Below are positions 51,679 to 60,012 of a stretch of DNA of 64,000 nt, piece after piece. Source of the stretch: Candidatus Alistipes faecavium. Its GTDB lineage: Bacteria > Bacteroidota > Bacteroidia > Bacteroidales > Rikenellaceae. Within the stretch, counting starts at the first letter, position 1. Each line of letters begins with the position of its first letter. Both the position numbers and the translations under genes were made by a program. The stretch covers positions 1 through 64,000 of the forward strand of contig DWYP01000040.1 of the NCBI GenBank assembly GCA_019118605.1. Direction: 5' to 3'. The notes beneath the pieces are model-generated. The model did no database searches. It had not been told where the DNA came from and saw nothing but the letters and a program-made list of their open reading frames with translations.

Positions 51679-53634
51679 ATGAAAAAGATCATTAAATCGA
51701 GTATATTGGCACTGACGTTGAGCTTCGGGCTTGTCGGGTGCGACTTCTTCGAGGAGATGCCGGGTGTTCAGCTCGACCTGGACGATACGTTCGCGAACTA
51801 CTCCAAGACCGAGCAGTTCCTCAACAACATCTATTCCTACGCTGCCGACGACAATACGGGCGAGCGTTTCTATACGAGCTATGCGGACCGCTACGGCGGC
51901 ATCTGGATGGCCGGTTCGATCGAGGCGAACTGGAGCTGGGACTGGCACAACTCCCACAAGTGGAACCTGAGCCAGACCTCCCCGTCGTCGGAGTACGTGA
52001 CCTTCTGGTACGACCACTTCTATCAGGGTATCAACAAGGCGTCGATCTTCATCCAGCGCGTCGACGGCAACCCGGAGCTCTCCGAGACCGAAAAGAAAGT
52101 CTGGAAGGCCCAGGCCCGCGGCATGCGCGCCCTCTACTACTTCCACCTGTTCCGCCTCTACGGCCCGATCGTCATCCTGGGCGAGGAGCCCGTTGACACC
52201 GGCGCCGAGCTGAGCTCGCTACTCAAGCCCCGCAATACGGTGGACGAGTGCGTGGAGTTCATGACCACCGAACTCGATGCGGCAGCCAAGGACCTTCCGG
52301 CACGCTACACGGGCGTGAACTACGGACGTATCGACGCCGGCGCCTGCAAGGCCTACAAGGCGAAGATCCTGCTCTACGCCGCGAGCCCCTTCTACAACGG
52401 CAACAAGGATCTTGCAAGCGTGAAGAATCCCGACGGCACGAACCTCTTCCCGCAGGAGGAGGATGCCTCGAAGTGGGAGACCGCCAAGGCGGCATTCGAG
52501 GACTTCTTCAATGAGTACGGCGCCAACTACGCCCTGCACGAGGTGTATACCGGCGGCAAGTATGACCCCTACGAGTCGTACCGTCAGGTGACGACGGGCT
52601 GCGAGCTGACGAGCAAGGAGAACATCTTCATCCGCGAGGTATGGCACGGCGAGCTGAACTACGCCGTCACCCCCTACCACAACGGTTACCGCAACGGCTA
52701 CGGCATCGACGGCGGTCTGGGTCTGGGTACGAGCCAGGAGATGGTCGACCTCTTCTTCACCGACAAGGGCCGGCGTATCGAGGACGACCCCGACTACAAG
52801 GATTACGGGCTGAACACGACCCCGTCGGCCGAATACTACGGCTGGGACGAGGATTACAACGACCCCGTCGTTCCTACGCGCAACTACTTCAAGAAGAACA
52901 CGAACCTGACGCTGAAGCAGTGGGCCAACCGTGAGCCGCGCTTCTATGTCTGCGTGACCTACAACGGCTCGACGTGGCTCAACACCGAGACCACGGCCGG
53001 AGAGGTGACCACCGAGCTCTACTACAACGGCAACTCGGGCAACGCCGTAGCCAGCCACGACTGCCCCTACACGGGTTACGGCATGCGCAAGACGGCCCGT
53101 TCGAGCAAGGAGGCCGGCCGCGACAACCACTTCTCGTGCAACCTGCGTCTGGCCGAAATGTACCTCGGTTACGCCGAGACGCTGAGCGCCACGGACGACT
53201 TCGACGGAGCGCTGGAGTATGTAAACAAGGTGCGTAGGCGTGCCGGTATCGCGGAATACGGCGACGGCGCAGGGCAGATCTCGTGCCCCAAGAACCGCAC
53301 CGATGTCGACAACCGTATCCGCCGCGAGCGCATGGTTGAGCTCTGCTTCGAGTCGGCCCGCTTCTTCGACGTGCGCCGCTGGAAGATCGCCAACGGCGAG
53401 TCGGATGTGAACGGCCAGGGCGACGGATGGGTATACCCGACCTACCACACCGGCGGCGAGGGCGGCGACCTCCATGGACTGGACTACCGTTCGGATCCTC
53501 CGCAGTTCTTCCAGAAGGTTGTGATGCAGACCCGTACGTTCGAGCCCCGTCACTACCTGATGCCTATCCCCGATGCCGAGGTGCGTCGTAACCCGCTGAT
53601 GGTTCAGAACTACGACTGGAACGCTGAAGTATAG
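51679..53634 (+). CDS. SusD/RagB-family glycan-binding lipoprotein
   Basis: A 651-residue surface lipoprotein. The signal ends LSFGLVGC (lipid cysteine 15), then DFFEEMPGVQLDLDDTFANY, a typical SusD opening. TPR-like helices follow (WYDHFYQGINKASIFIQRVD, KAQARGMRALYYFHLFRLYGP), and the C-terminal RagB-type part contains LAEMYLGYAETLSATDDFDG, LEYVNKVRRRAGI, RIRRERMVELCFESARFFDVRRW. It caps the SusC channel and binds the glycan. At 651 residues it is longer than many SusD proteins, with long loops in the middle (around DPDYKDYGLNTTPSAEYYGW), which fits a bulky ligand. Confidence 0.97.
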   Translation: MKKIIKSSILALTLSFGLVGCDFFEEMPGVQLDLDDTFANYSKTEQFLNNIYSYAADDNTGERFYTSYADRYGGIWMAGSIEANWSWDWHNSHKWNLSQTSPSSEYVTFWYDHFYQGINKASIFIQRVDGNPELSETEKKVWKAQARGMRALYYFHLFRLYGPIVILGEEPVDTGAELSSLLKPRNTVDECVEFMTTELDAAAKDLPARYTGVNYGRIDAGACKAYKAKILLYAASPFYNGNKDLASVKNPDGTNLFPQEEDASKWETAKAAFEDFFNEYGANYALHEVYTGGKYDPYESYRQVTTGCELTSKENIFIREVWHGELNYAVTPYHNGYRNGYGIDGGLGLGTSQEMVDLFFTDKGRRIEDDPDYKDYGLNTTPSAEYYGWDEDYNDPVVPTRNYFKKNTNLTLKQWANREPRFYVCVTYNGSTWLNTETTAGEVTTELYYNGNSGNAVASHDCPYTGYGMRKTARSSKEAGRDNHFSCNLRLAEMYLGYAETLSATDDFDGALEYVNKVRRRAGIAEYGDGAGQISCPKNRTDVDNRIRRERMVELCFESARFFDVRRWKIANGESDVNGQGDGWVYPTYHTGGEGGDLHGLDYRSDPPQFFQKVVMQTRTFEPRHYLMPIPDAEVRRNPLMVQNYDWNAEV

Positions 53635-53653
53635 CACGGATCGCTGCGGCGGC

Positions 53654-53681
53654 GGTTGCGGGGCCGGAGGGCTCCGCAACC
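53654..53681 (+). other. Intercistronic hairpin after susD
   Basis: GGTTGCGG (53654-53661) pairs with CCGCAACC (53674-53681) around a 12-nt loop in the 104-nt gap between susD and the next lipoprotein gene. No U-tract; may stabilise the susCD part of the mRNA. Confidence 0.55.
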
Positions 53682-53738
53682 CCGGGCCGCAACGTGTCAG
53701 GACAGCAATTTAACAAACAGCCAATAAAGAAAACAGAT

Positions 53739-55241
53739 ATGAAAAAATGGATGATAGCCTGCATGGCGCTGCTGCTTGCAACGGCATGTAAGGACGAAAT
53801 AGACCACTCGGGCGAGGTGCATGCGACGGCAGTCGAGCTTTACTCGGTCGAGGTGACCACGGCCATGTTTGCCGCCGAGATGTACGGTGACGGCATCACC
53901 GAGCGCGGCATCTGCTGGTCCGAAGAGCAGAACCCCACGACGGCGGATTCCAAGATTACGGATGCCGGGACGGGCGCCGGCGCCTTCACGACGCAGATCA
54001 CCGGTCTGGAGCCTTCGACGACCTACTATGTACGGGCCTATGCCATCGCACACGGCGATGCGGAGCATCCCTATTACAGCTCGCAGTTCGAGTTCACGAC
54101 CTGCGACGAGCTGACGGCAGCGATCTCCTCGGCTACGGCGTCGCTGGATTACATCGTGGCTGAATTTACGGTAGCAGGCGGAGTCAATTACTGGATTGTC
54201 AAGGAGTGCGGAATTGCCTACGGCACCTCTGCCAATCCGACGGTCGCCAATGGAAAAGCATCGATCGAAATCAAAAGCGGAGATCCTGACCGTGGTGATT
54301 TTTCGGTGACGGCATCGAATCTGCGCGAGGGCGTAACCTATTATTTGCGTCCCTTTGTTTCGTATGCCACCGATGTGGATGCTCCTCTTACCACGGTTTA
54401 TGGTGAGCAGACCTCCGTGAAGACCCTTACGCAGGCCGAGTTGCGCCAGCTCTTCGTCGACCGCCTCGAGGCCTCGCAGCTGACTTACGGTTCGGTTTAT
54501 CTGAACAATAATTTCGTCATGCACTACAGCCTCGACCTGGATGCCAACACGGTGGCTGTTTCCTACATCGACGCTTCGAGCAATCAGGATGTCAAGCATG
54601 TGACCCGGTCGATTGCGTTCAACGACGACTATTCGAAACTGGAGTGGACGTCCGTAACGTCCGGGAGCACGGAGTTTGCGGGTATCGGACTCGACGGTGC
54701 AACCTTCAACCTCTATCCCCTCGGAAGCGCTGACATGCAGTTCCAGGCCTCGATGACCTCGGACGAGATTTACAGCATCTTCGTGAAGAGCGATTTCGGC
54801 GGTATCAGCCGCGTTTCGGAGCTGCACCGCGGTGAATATCATCCCTCGGTTCCCCAAAGCATTCACGACGTAGCCGGCAACTGCACGGAGTTCAACGGCG
54901 ACAACGGCGGTTTCATCACCCATCCGAGTACCTACCTGCTCTTCAAGAACAAGACCGACAACACCGGAAAGCCGATCATCCCTGTAACGAAGGATGTCGC
55001 AACCTTTACCTTCGGCGAGTACACCTATCCTTACGGAGGCAGCCTGACGGACGATCAGGTGAAGGCCGTCGAGGAGGGTCTCAAGCCGGTAACCGACATC
55101 CTCTACGATACGGACGGCGTGATCATCGTCAAGGAGACGGTCAACACGCTGACTCCGAAGCAGGGCGGATTCTATTACTACATGCTCTCGTCGAAGGGCA
55201 CCGGCTGGCTGAAATGGTACCTGCGCGAATACGGAAAATAG
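53739..55241 (+). CDS. Putative surface glycan-binding lipoprotein (SusE position)
   Basis: A 500-residue lipoprotein; MKKWMIACMALLLATAC gives the lipid cysteine 17. The start is the ATG that opens this signal. Two fibronectin-III-like modules follow, each ending with the typical YYVRAYA strand (LEPSTTYYVRAYAIAHGD, LREGVTYYLRPFVSYATD) and containing ERGICWSEEQNPTTAD or ECGIAYGTSANPTVAN. The last 260 residues are a separate domain starting LTQAELRQLFVDRLEASQLT, possibly DUF4302-like, which I cannot assign firmly. Position after susD points to a surface glycan-binding protein that recruits substrate. A terminator follows. Confidence 0.75.
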   Translation: MKKWMIACMALLLATACKDEIDHSGEVHATAVELYSVEVTTAMFAAEMYGDGITERGICWSEEQNPTTADSKITDAGTGAGAFTTQITGLEPSTTYYVRAYAIAHGDAEHPYYSSQFEFTTCDELTAAISSATASLDYIVAEFTVAGGVNYWIVKECGIAYGTSANPTVANGKASIEIKSGDPDRGDFSVTASNLREGVTYYLRPFVSYATDVDAPLTTVYGEQTSVKTLTQAELRQLFVDRLEASQLTYGSVYLNNNFVMHYSLDLDANTVAVSYIDASSNQDVKHVTRSIAFNDDYSKLEWTSVTSGSTEFAGIGLDGATFNLYPLGSADMQFQASMTSDEIYSIFVKSDFGGISRVSELHRGEYHPSVPQSIHDVAGNCTEFNGDNGGFITHPSTYLLFKNKTDNTGKPIIPVTKDVATFTFGEYTYPYGGSLTDDQVKAVEEGLKPVTDILYDTDGVIIVKETVNTLTPKQGGFYYYMLSSKGTGWLKWYLREYGK

Positions 55242-55270
55242 TCGAATAACCCGAACTGAAAGATAATGCC

Positions 55271-55308
55271 GAGCAGGGTCGGAAGAGGCATTCCGGCCCT
55301 GCTTTTTT
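55271..55308 (+). terminator. Terminator after the glycan-binding lipoprotein gene
   Basis: GCAGGGTCGGA pairs with TCCGGCCCTGC (one G-U), loop AGAGGCAT, six T. It may partly separate the binding genes from the enzyme genes. Confidence 0.82.
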
Positions 55309-55340
55309 AAAACAACAGATCCCAAATCCGCATTTCCGAC

Positions 55341-57671
55341 ATGTCATACCCGAAACTTCTTGCCCTTGCGGCCCTCTGTGCCGCCTGCTGCGGCCCCGTC
55401 CGGGCTCAAGAGACCCCGGCGTCGTGGGTGGATCCCTTCATCGGCACCATCCGCATGGGACACACCTTCCCGGGGGCCTGCGTACCCTTCGGGGGCGTTC
55501 AGCTGAGCCCCGACACCTCGACCGTGCCCCACAACATCGACGGCGTCTACCAGGGCGAAGTCTACCGCTACTGCGCGGGCTACCAGTGGGACGATCCCAC
55601 GATCGTAGGTTTCAGCCATACGCACCTCAGCGGCACGGGCCACTCCGACCTTGGGGACGTCCTGCTCATGCCCCAGACGGGCGAGCGGCGGCTCGAGCCG
55701 GGGGATGCCGGGCAGCCGGGTTCGGGATACCGGTCGCGGAAGGACGCCTCCTCGGAGCACGCCGTTCCGGGCTACTATGAAGTGCTGCTCGAGGACTCGG
55801 GCGTGCGGGCCGAGCTGACGGCCACCGAACGCACGGGACTGCACCGCTACACCTTCCCGAAGGATTCGCTCCGGAGGATGATCGTCGACCTCGAGCACGG
55901 CATCTACAACTACGACGGAAAAACCCTCTGGGCGGGGATCCGCGTCGAGAACGACACGCTGATCACCGGCTACCGCCTCACGAACGGCTGGTCGCGCGAG
56001 AACTACACCTACTTTGCGGCGACGTTCTCGCGGCCGATCGCCCGTTACGGTTACAAGGATCGTCAGAAACCCCTCTACACGGGCTTCTGGCGCAAGTTCG
56101 ACGTCGAGCACGATTTCCCCGAGATGGCGGGGCGCAAGCTGGTCGCATGGTTCGAGTTCGACTCCTCGGAGGAGCCGCTCGAGGTGCGCGTGGCTCTTTC
56201 GGCCGTAAGCACCGAGGGAGCCCTGCGGAACCTTGCAGCCGAGACCGCCGGGAAGTCGTTCGACACGATCCGCAGCGAGGCGTTCGCGAAGTGGAACGAC
56301 GCGCTGGGGATCTTCACGATCGAGGGCACGCCCGAACAGAAGGCGATGTTCTATACCTCGCTCTACCATACGATGATCAACCCGTCGGTCTACATGGACG
56401 TCGACGGACGCTACCGCGGGCTGGATCACAACATCCATACGGCGGACGGCTTCGTGAACTACACGGTCTTCTCGGTGTGGGACACCTACCGGGCGCTGCA
56501 TCCGCTGTTCAACCTCATCAACCGGCAGCGCAACACCGACATGATGCGTTCGATGCTGGCACACTATACGCAGAGCGTCCACGGGGCGCTTCCCGTGTGG
56601 TCGCACATGGGCAACGAGAACTGGTGCATGATCGGCTACCATTCGGTCTCGACGCTTGCCGACGCCCTTGCCAAGGGGCTTCCTCTCGACCGTGAGCTGG
56701 CCCTCGAGGCGATGGTCAGCTCCTCGAACATCGCCTACTACGACGGCATCGACGAGTACCGCGCGCTGGGATACGTTCCCTACGAGCGGAGCGGCAGCGG
56801 GGCCTCGATGACCCTCGAATACGCCTATGACGACTGGACGATCGCCCGCACGGCCGAGCAGTCCGGGGCCGATTCGCTTGCGGAGGCCTACCGCCGCCGC
56901 GCGATGAGCTACCGCAACCTTTTCGACCCGACGCTGGGCTTCGTGCGCCCGCGCATGCGCGACGGGTCATGGAAGGAGCCGTTCGATCTGATGGAGACCC
57001 ACGGCCAGGGATTCATCGAGGGCAACTCGTGGAACTATTCGTTCTATGTTCCGCACGACGTGCGGGGGCTGATCGACGCCATGGGCGGCGACCGGCGCTT
57101 CGTCGAGCGGCTCGATTCGCTCTTCACGATGCACCTCCCGGACGCCTTCTTCGCCAACACCGAGGACATCACGCGCGACGGCCTGATCGGCAACTACGTC
57201 CACGGCAACGAGCCGAGCCACCACATTCCCTACCTCTACGCCTGGACGTCGCAGCCGTGGAAGTCGCAGTACTGGCTGCGCGAGATCATGGACCGGATGT
57301 ACGTCGACGCGATCGACGGGCTGTGCGGCAACGACGACTGCGGGCAGATGTCGGCGTGGTACATCTTCGGCGCGATGGGCTTCTATCCCGTGTGCCCGGG
57401 TTCGGACCAGTATGTGCTCGGGGCCCCGTACCTCCCGCACATCACGCTGCGGCTCGAGAACGGCCGCACGCTGGAGATCAAGGCTCCGGGGGTAAGTGCC
57501 CGGAACCGCTACGTGCGGGGGGTGACCTTCCGCGGCGAGAAGCTCTCGCGGATGTACCTCACGCACGACGAACTCATGCAGGGCGGGGTGCTGGAGTTCC
57601 GCATGGGCGCGACGCCCGACCGGCGCCGCGGCACGGCTGCGGCCGACAAACCCGCCTCGATGACAAAGTAA
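55341..57671 (+). CDS. GH92 exo-alpha-mannosidase
   Basis: A 776-residue secreted enzyme. The opening ASWVDPFIGTIRMGHTFPGA is the classic GH92 start, followed by VGFSHTHLSGTGHSDLGDVL, SVWDTYRALHPLFNLI, LPVWSHMGNENWCMIGYHS, GNSWNYSFYVPHDV, and the catalytic segment GNEPSHHIPYLY (Glu624 as general acid) with LCGNDDCGQMSAWYIFGAMG holding the Asp pair and calcium-binding residues. GH92 enzymes are calcium-dependent, inverting mannosidases that trim alpha-1,2/1,3/1,4/1,6-mannose of N-glycans and yeast mannan. Bond choice cannot be read by eye. It follows the SGBP gene in the locus. Confidence 0.95.
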   Translation: MSYPKLLALAALCAACCGPVRAQETPASWVDPFIGTIRMGHTFPGACVPFGGVQLSPDTSTVPHNIDGVYQGEVYRYCAGYQWDDPTIVGFSHTHLSGTGHSDLGDVLLMPQTGERRLEPGDAGQPGSGYRSRKDASSEHAVPGYYEVLLEDSGVRAELTATERTGLHRYTFPKDSLRRMIVDLEHGIYNYDGKTLWAGIRVENDTLITGYRLTNGWSRENYTYFAATFSRPIARYGYKDRQKPLYTGFWRKFDVEHDFPEMAGRKLVAWFEFDSSEEPLEVRVALSAVSTEGALRNLAAETAGKSFDTIRSEAFAKWNDALGIFTIEGTPEQKAMFYTSLYHTMINPSVYMDVDGRYRGLDHNIHTADGFVNYTVFSVWDTYRALHPLFNLINRQRNTDMMRSMLAHYTQSVHGALPVWSHMGNENWCMIGYHSVSTLADALAKGLPLDRELALEAMVSSSNIAYYDGIDEYRALGYVPYERSGSGASMTLEYAYDDWTIARTAEQSGADSLAEAYRRRAMSYRNLFDPTLGFVRPRMRDGSWKEPFDLMETHGQGFIEGNSWNYSFYVPHDVRGLIDAMGGDRRFVERLDSLFTMHLPDAFFANTEDITRDGLIGNYVHGNEPSHHIPYLYAWTSQPWKSQYWLREIMDRMYVDAIDGLCGNDDCGQMSAWYIFGAMGFYPVCPGSDQYVLGAPYLPHITLRLENGRTLEIKAPGVSARNRYVRGVTFRGEKLSRMYLTHDELMQGGVLEFRMGATPDRRRGTAAADKPASMTK

Positions 57672-57698
57672 ACGAACCCAAACATAACATTTTGCTCC

Positions 57699-58475
57699 AT
57701 GAAAAAGACCTTTTTGTATTCCATTTGTCTTCTGACGGGTCTGACGGCCTGTTCGATGAAGCCCAAGTCGGTGGAATCGGCTTGGAAGAACTACGATGTC
57801 GGGAAGATCGTCTTCGAGGACAAAGCCGCGGGCACCCGGGGCTCGGAGATCTACCATAGCATCATCGCCGATCCCGAGGCGTACATCGCCGAGCAGGCCC
57901 GCACGGTGCTTGCCACGCTCTACGATTCGCCCGAAGACAGCATCACGGCCGTGCGGCGCATCCATTACACGCTCGAGGATGTCGACGGCATTTCGGCCAA
58001 GGGCGGAGGCGGCGGCAACGTCGACATCTTCTACAGCACGCGCCACGTGGAGAACTCGTTCCGCGACGGGGACCGCGACAAGGTGCTCTTCGAGACGCGC
58101 GGCGTGCTGCTCCACGAGCTCACGCACGCCTATCAGCTCGAACCCCAGGGTATCGGCTCCTACGGCACGAGCCGCGTGGTCTGGGCCTTCATCGAGGGCA
58201 TGGCCGACGCCGTGCGCGTTGCCAACGGCGGCTTCGGCCCCGATGCGCGTCCCAAGGGCGGGAACTACATGGACGGGTACCGCACGGCGGGCTATTTCTT
58301 CGTGTGGCTGCGCGACAACAAGGATCCGAAATTCCTGAGCAAGTTCAACCGCAGTACGCTGGAGGTGGTGCCCTGGTCGTTCAACGGCGCCGTGAAGCAC
58401 GTGCTGGGCGAGGAGTACGACATCGACTCGCTGTGGCGCGAGTATCAGATCGCCGTGGGCGACATCGCGCTCTGA
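57699..58475 (+). CDS. Basic secretory protein family, putative metallopeptidase lipoprotein
   Basis: A 258-residue lipoprotein (LTGLTAC, cysteine 18). It belongs to the plant-type basic secretory protein family: VLLHELTHAYQLEP gives HExxH (His139, Glu140, His143), followed by VVWAFIEGMADAVRVANGGF, the family's FxEGxADxVR signature, and later GGNYMDGYRTAGYFFVWLRD and EYDIDSLWREYQIAVGD. The family resembles zinc gluzincins. A surface or periplasmic protease in a glycan locus would suit the peptide part of glycoproteins. It lies 27 nt after GH92 and shares its transcript, which ends at the terminator at 58485. Confidence 0.85.
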   Translation: MKKTFLYSICLLTGLTACSMKPKSVESAWKNYDVGKIVFEDKAAGTRGSEIYHSIIADPEAYIAEQARTVLATLYDSPEDSITAVRRIHYTLEDVDGISAKGGGGGNVDIFYSTRHVENSFRDGDRDKVLFETRGVLLHELTHAYQLEPQGIGSYGTSRVVWAFIEGMADAVRVANGGFGPDARPKGGNYMDGYRTAGYFFVWLRDNKDPKFLSKFNRSTLEVVPWSFNGAVKHVLGEEYDIDSLWREYQIAVGDIAL

Positions 58476-58484
58476 CCATGCGGC

Positions 58485-58530
58485 AAATCGTTCCCGGAAC
58501 GGAAAATTTCCCGCTCCGGGAACGATTTTG
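58485..58530 (+). terminator. Terminator before the GH29 gene
   Basis: AAATCGTTCCCGGA pairs perfectly with TCCGGGAACGATTT (14 bp) over a 16-nt loop, ending in T4. It follows the basic secretory protein gene by 9 nt. Confidence 0.8.
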
Positions 58531-58537
58531 ATAAAAC

Positions 58538-58557
58538 GTGCGTACCTTTGTACGCAC
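58538..58557 (+). promoter_or_regulatory. GH29 promoter inside a palindrome
   Basis: TACCTTTG (-7 box, 58543-58550) is embedded in a perfect inverted repeat, GTGCGTAC (58538-58545) - CTTT - GTACGCAC (58550-58557). The palindrome could be an operator or an RNA 5' hairpin. No consensus -33 at 19 nt. Confidence 0.5.
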
Positions 58558-58583
58558 ATGATTGAAAAAACACCGAAACAACC

Positions 58584-59966
58584 ATGAAAAACCTCCTTTG
58601 CCTCCTCCTGTGCGCTTTTGCAGGAGATGTCCTGGCTGCCGGGTCGCGTCCGCTGCACGATCTGCAGCAGGATTTCGTCGATACGCGTTTCGGAATGTTC
58701 ATCCATTTCAACATGCCGACCTACGTCGATCAGGACTGGCCCGATCCGGACGCCTCCCCGGAGCTGTTCAACCCCTCGAAGCTCGACTGCCGCCAGTGGG
58801 CGCGCGCCGCGCGGTCGGCGGGGATGACCTACGGCTGCCTGACGACCAAGCACCACAGCGGATTCTGCATCTGGGACACGCAAACCACACCCTACAATGT
58901 GATGAACAGCCCCTGCAAGCGGGATGTCGTCCGTGAATACGTCGATGCGTTCCGTGCCGAGGGGCTCGGGGTGTCGCTCTACTACTCGATCCTCGACACG
59001 CACCACCGGCTGCGTCCGGGATGGATCACTCCCGAGCACGTGCAGCTCGTCAAGGCGCAGTTGCGGGAGCTGCTGACCCGCTACGGGCCGATCCAGGCGA
59101 TCATCATCGACGGATGGGATGCCCCCTGGTCGCGCATCTCCTACGACGAGATTCCCTTCGAGGACATCTACCTGCTCATCAAGTCGCTGCAGCCCGAGTG
59201 CCTGGTCATGGATCTCAATGCGGCGAAATACCCCGCCGAGGGGCTGTTCTATACCGACATCAAGTCCTACGAGCAGGGGGCCGGGCAGCATATCTCGAAG
59301 GAGGCCAACCGCCTTCCGGCGCTTTCGTGCCTGCCTCTGCAGGCCAACTGGTTCTGGAAGACGAGCTTCCCCACGACGCCCGTCAAGTCGCCGGCGCAGC
59401 TCGTCGACGAGAACATCATCCCGATGGGCAATGCCTACTGCACGTTCCTGCTCAACGTGGCCCCGAACCGTGACGGGCTCTTCGACGACAATGCGCTCGA
59501 GGCCCTGAAGGAGATCGGGCGTCGGTGGAAGAACCCCGGACACGTGGCGGACCTTCCGGAGTCGGAGGCGCCCGTCATCGCCTCGAACCTGGCCAAGGGA
59601 CGCCCCGCGGAGGGCAGCTGGAGCTACGATACGGCGATCATGGACTTTGCCAACGACGACGATTTCCACTCGTCGTGGGTCTCGAACCCCGAGGTGGAGA
59701 CGCCGTGGCTGGAGATCCTGCTCGGGCGCGAGCAGCCGCTGAACGCCGTCGTCATCACCGAGGGCGGCGACCCGCGCATCGAGGAGTACCGCCTCGAATA
59801 CCGTCTCTGCGGCGAATGGCACCCCATCGACACCGCGCCGAAGGCGGGGCGTGTGAAGATCCACCGCTTCGACACGGTATGGGGCGACGCCGTGCGTCTG
59901 ACGATCCTCAAGGCTTCCGACACGCCCCTCGTCGCGGAGCTGGGCGTCTACCGCGAACGGAGGTGA
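58584..59966 (+). CDS. GH29 alpha-L-fucosidase
   Basis: A 460-residue secreted enzyme. Signal peptide MKNLLCLLLCAFAGDVLAAG. The barrel shows the GH29 pattern: DTRFGMFIHFNMPTYV, LDCRQWARAARSAGMTYGCL followed by TTKHHSGFCIWDT, DVVREYVDAFRAEGLGVSLY, and IIIDGWDAPW with nucleophile Asp176. Past the barrel, LLNVAPNRDGLFDDNALEAL is also typical. The last 120 residues (IASNLAKGRPAEGSWSYDTA, DDFHSSWVSNPEVETPWLEI) form an F5/8 type C (discoidin-like) carbohydrate-binding domain. It removes alpha-fucose. The shape fits subfamily B (alpha-1,3/4), but the linkage is not certain. It has its own promoter and precedes GH38 by 46 nt. Confidence 0.93.
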   Translation: MKNLLCLLLCAFAGDVLAAGSRPLHDLQQDFVDTRFGMFIHFNMPTYVDQDWPDPDASPELFNPSKLDCRQWARAARSAGMTYGCLTTKHHSGFCIWDTQTTPYNVMNSPCKRDVVREYVDAFRAEGLGVSLYYSILDTHHRLRPGWITPEHVQLVKAQLRELLTRYGPIQAIIIDGWDAPWSRISYDEIPFEDIYLLIKSLQPECLVMDLNAAKYPAEGLFYTDIKSYEQGAGQHISKEANRLPALSCLPLQANWFWKTSFPTTPVKSPAQLVDENIIPMGNAYCTFLLNVAPNRDGLFDDNALEALKEIGRRWKNPGHVADLPESEAPVIASNLAKGRPAEGSWSYDTAIMDFANDDDFHSSWVSNPEVETPWLEILLGREQPLNAVVITEGGDPRIEEYRLEYRLCGEWHPIDTAPKAGRVKIHRFDTVWGDAVRLTILKASDTPLVAELGVYRERR

Positions 59967-60012
59967 CGCGTCGCGAAGGCATGCAACTTCAAACCTAAAC
60001 ATAAACTGAAGA

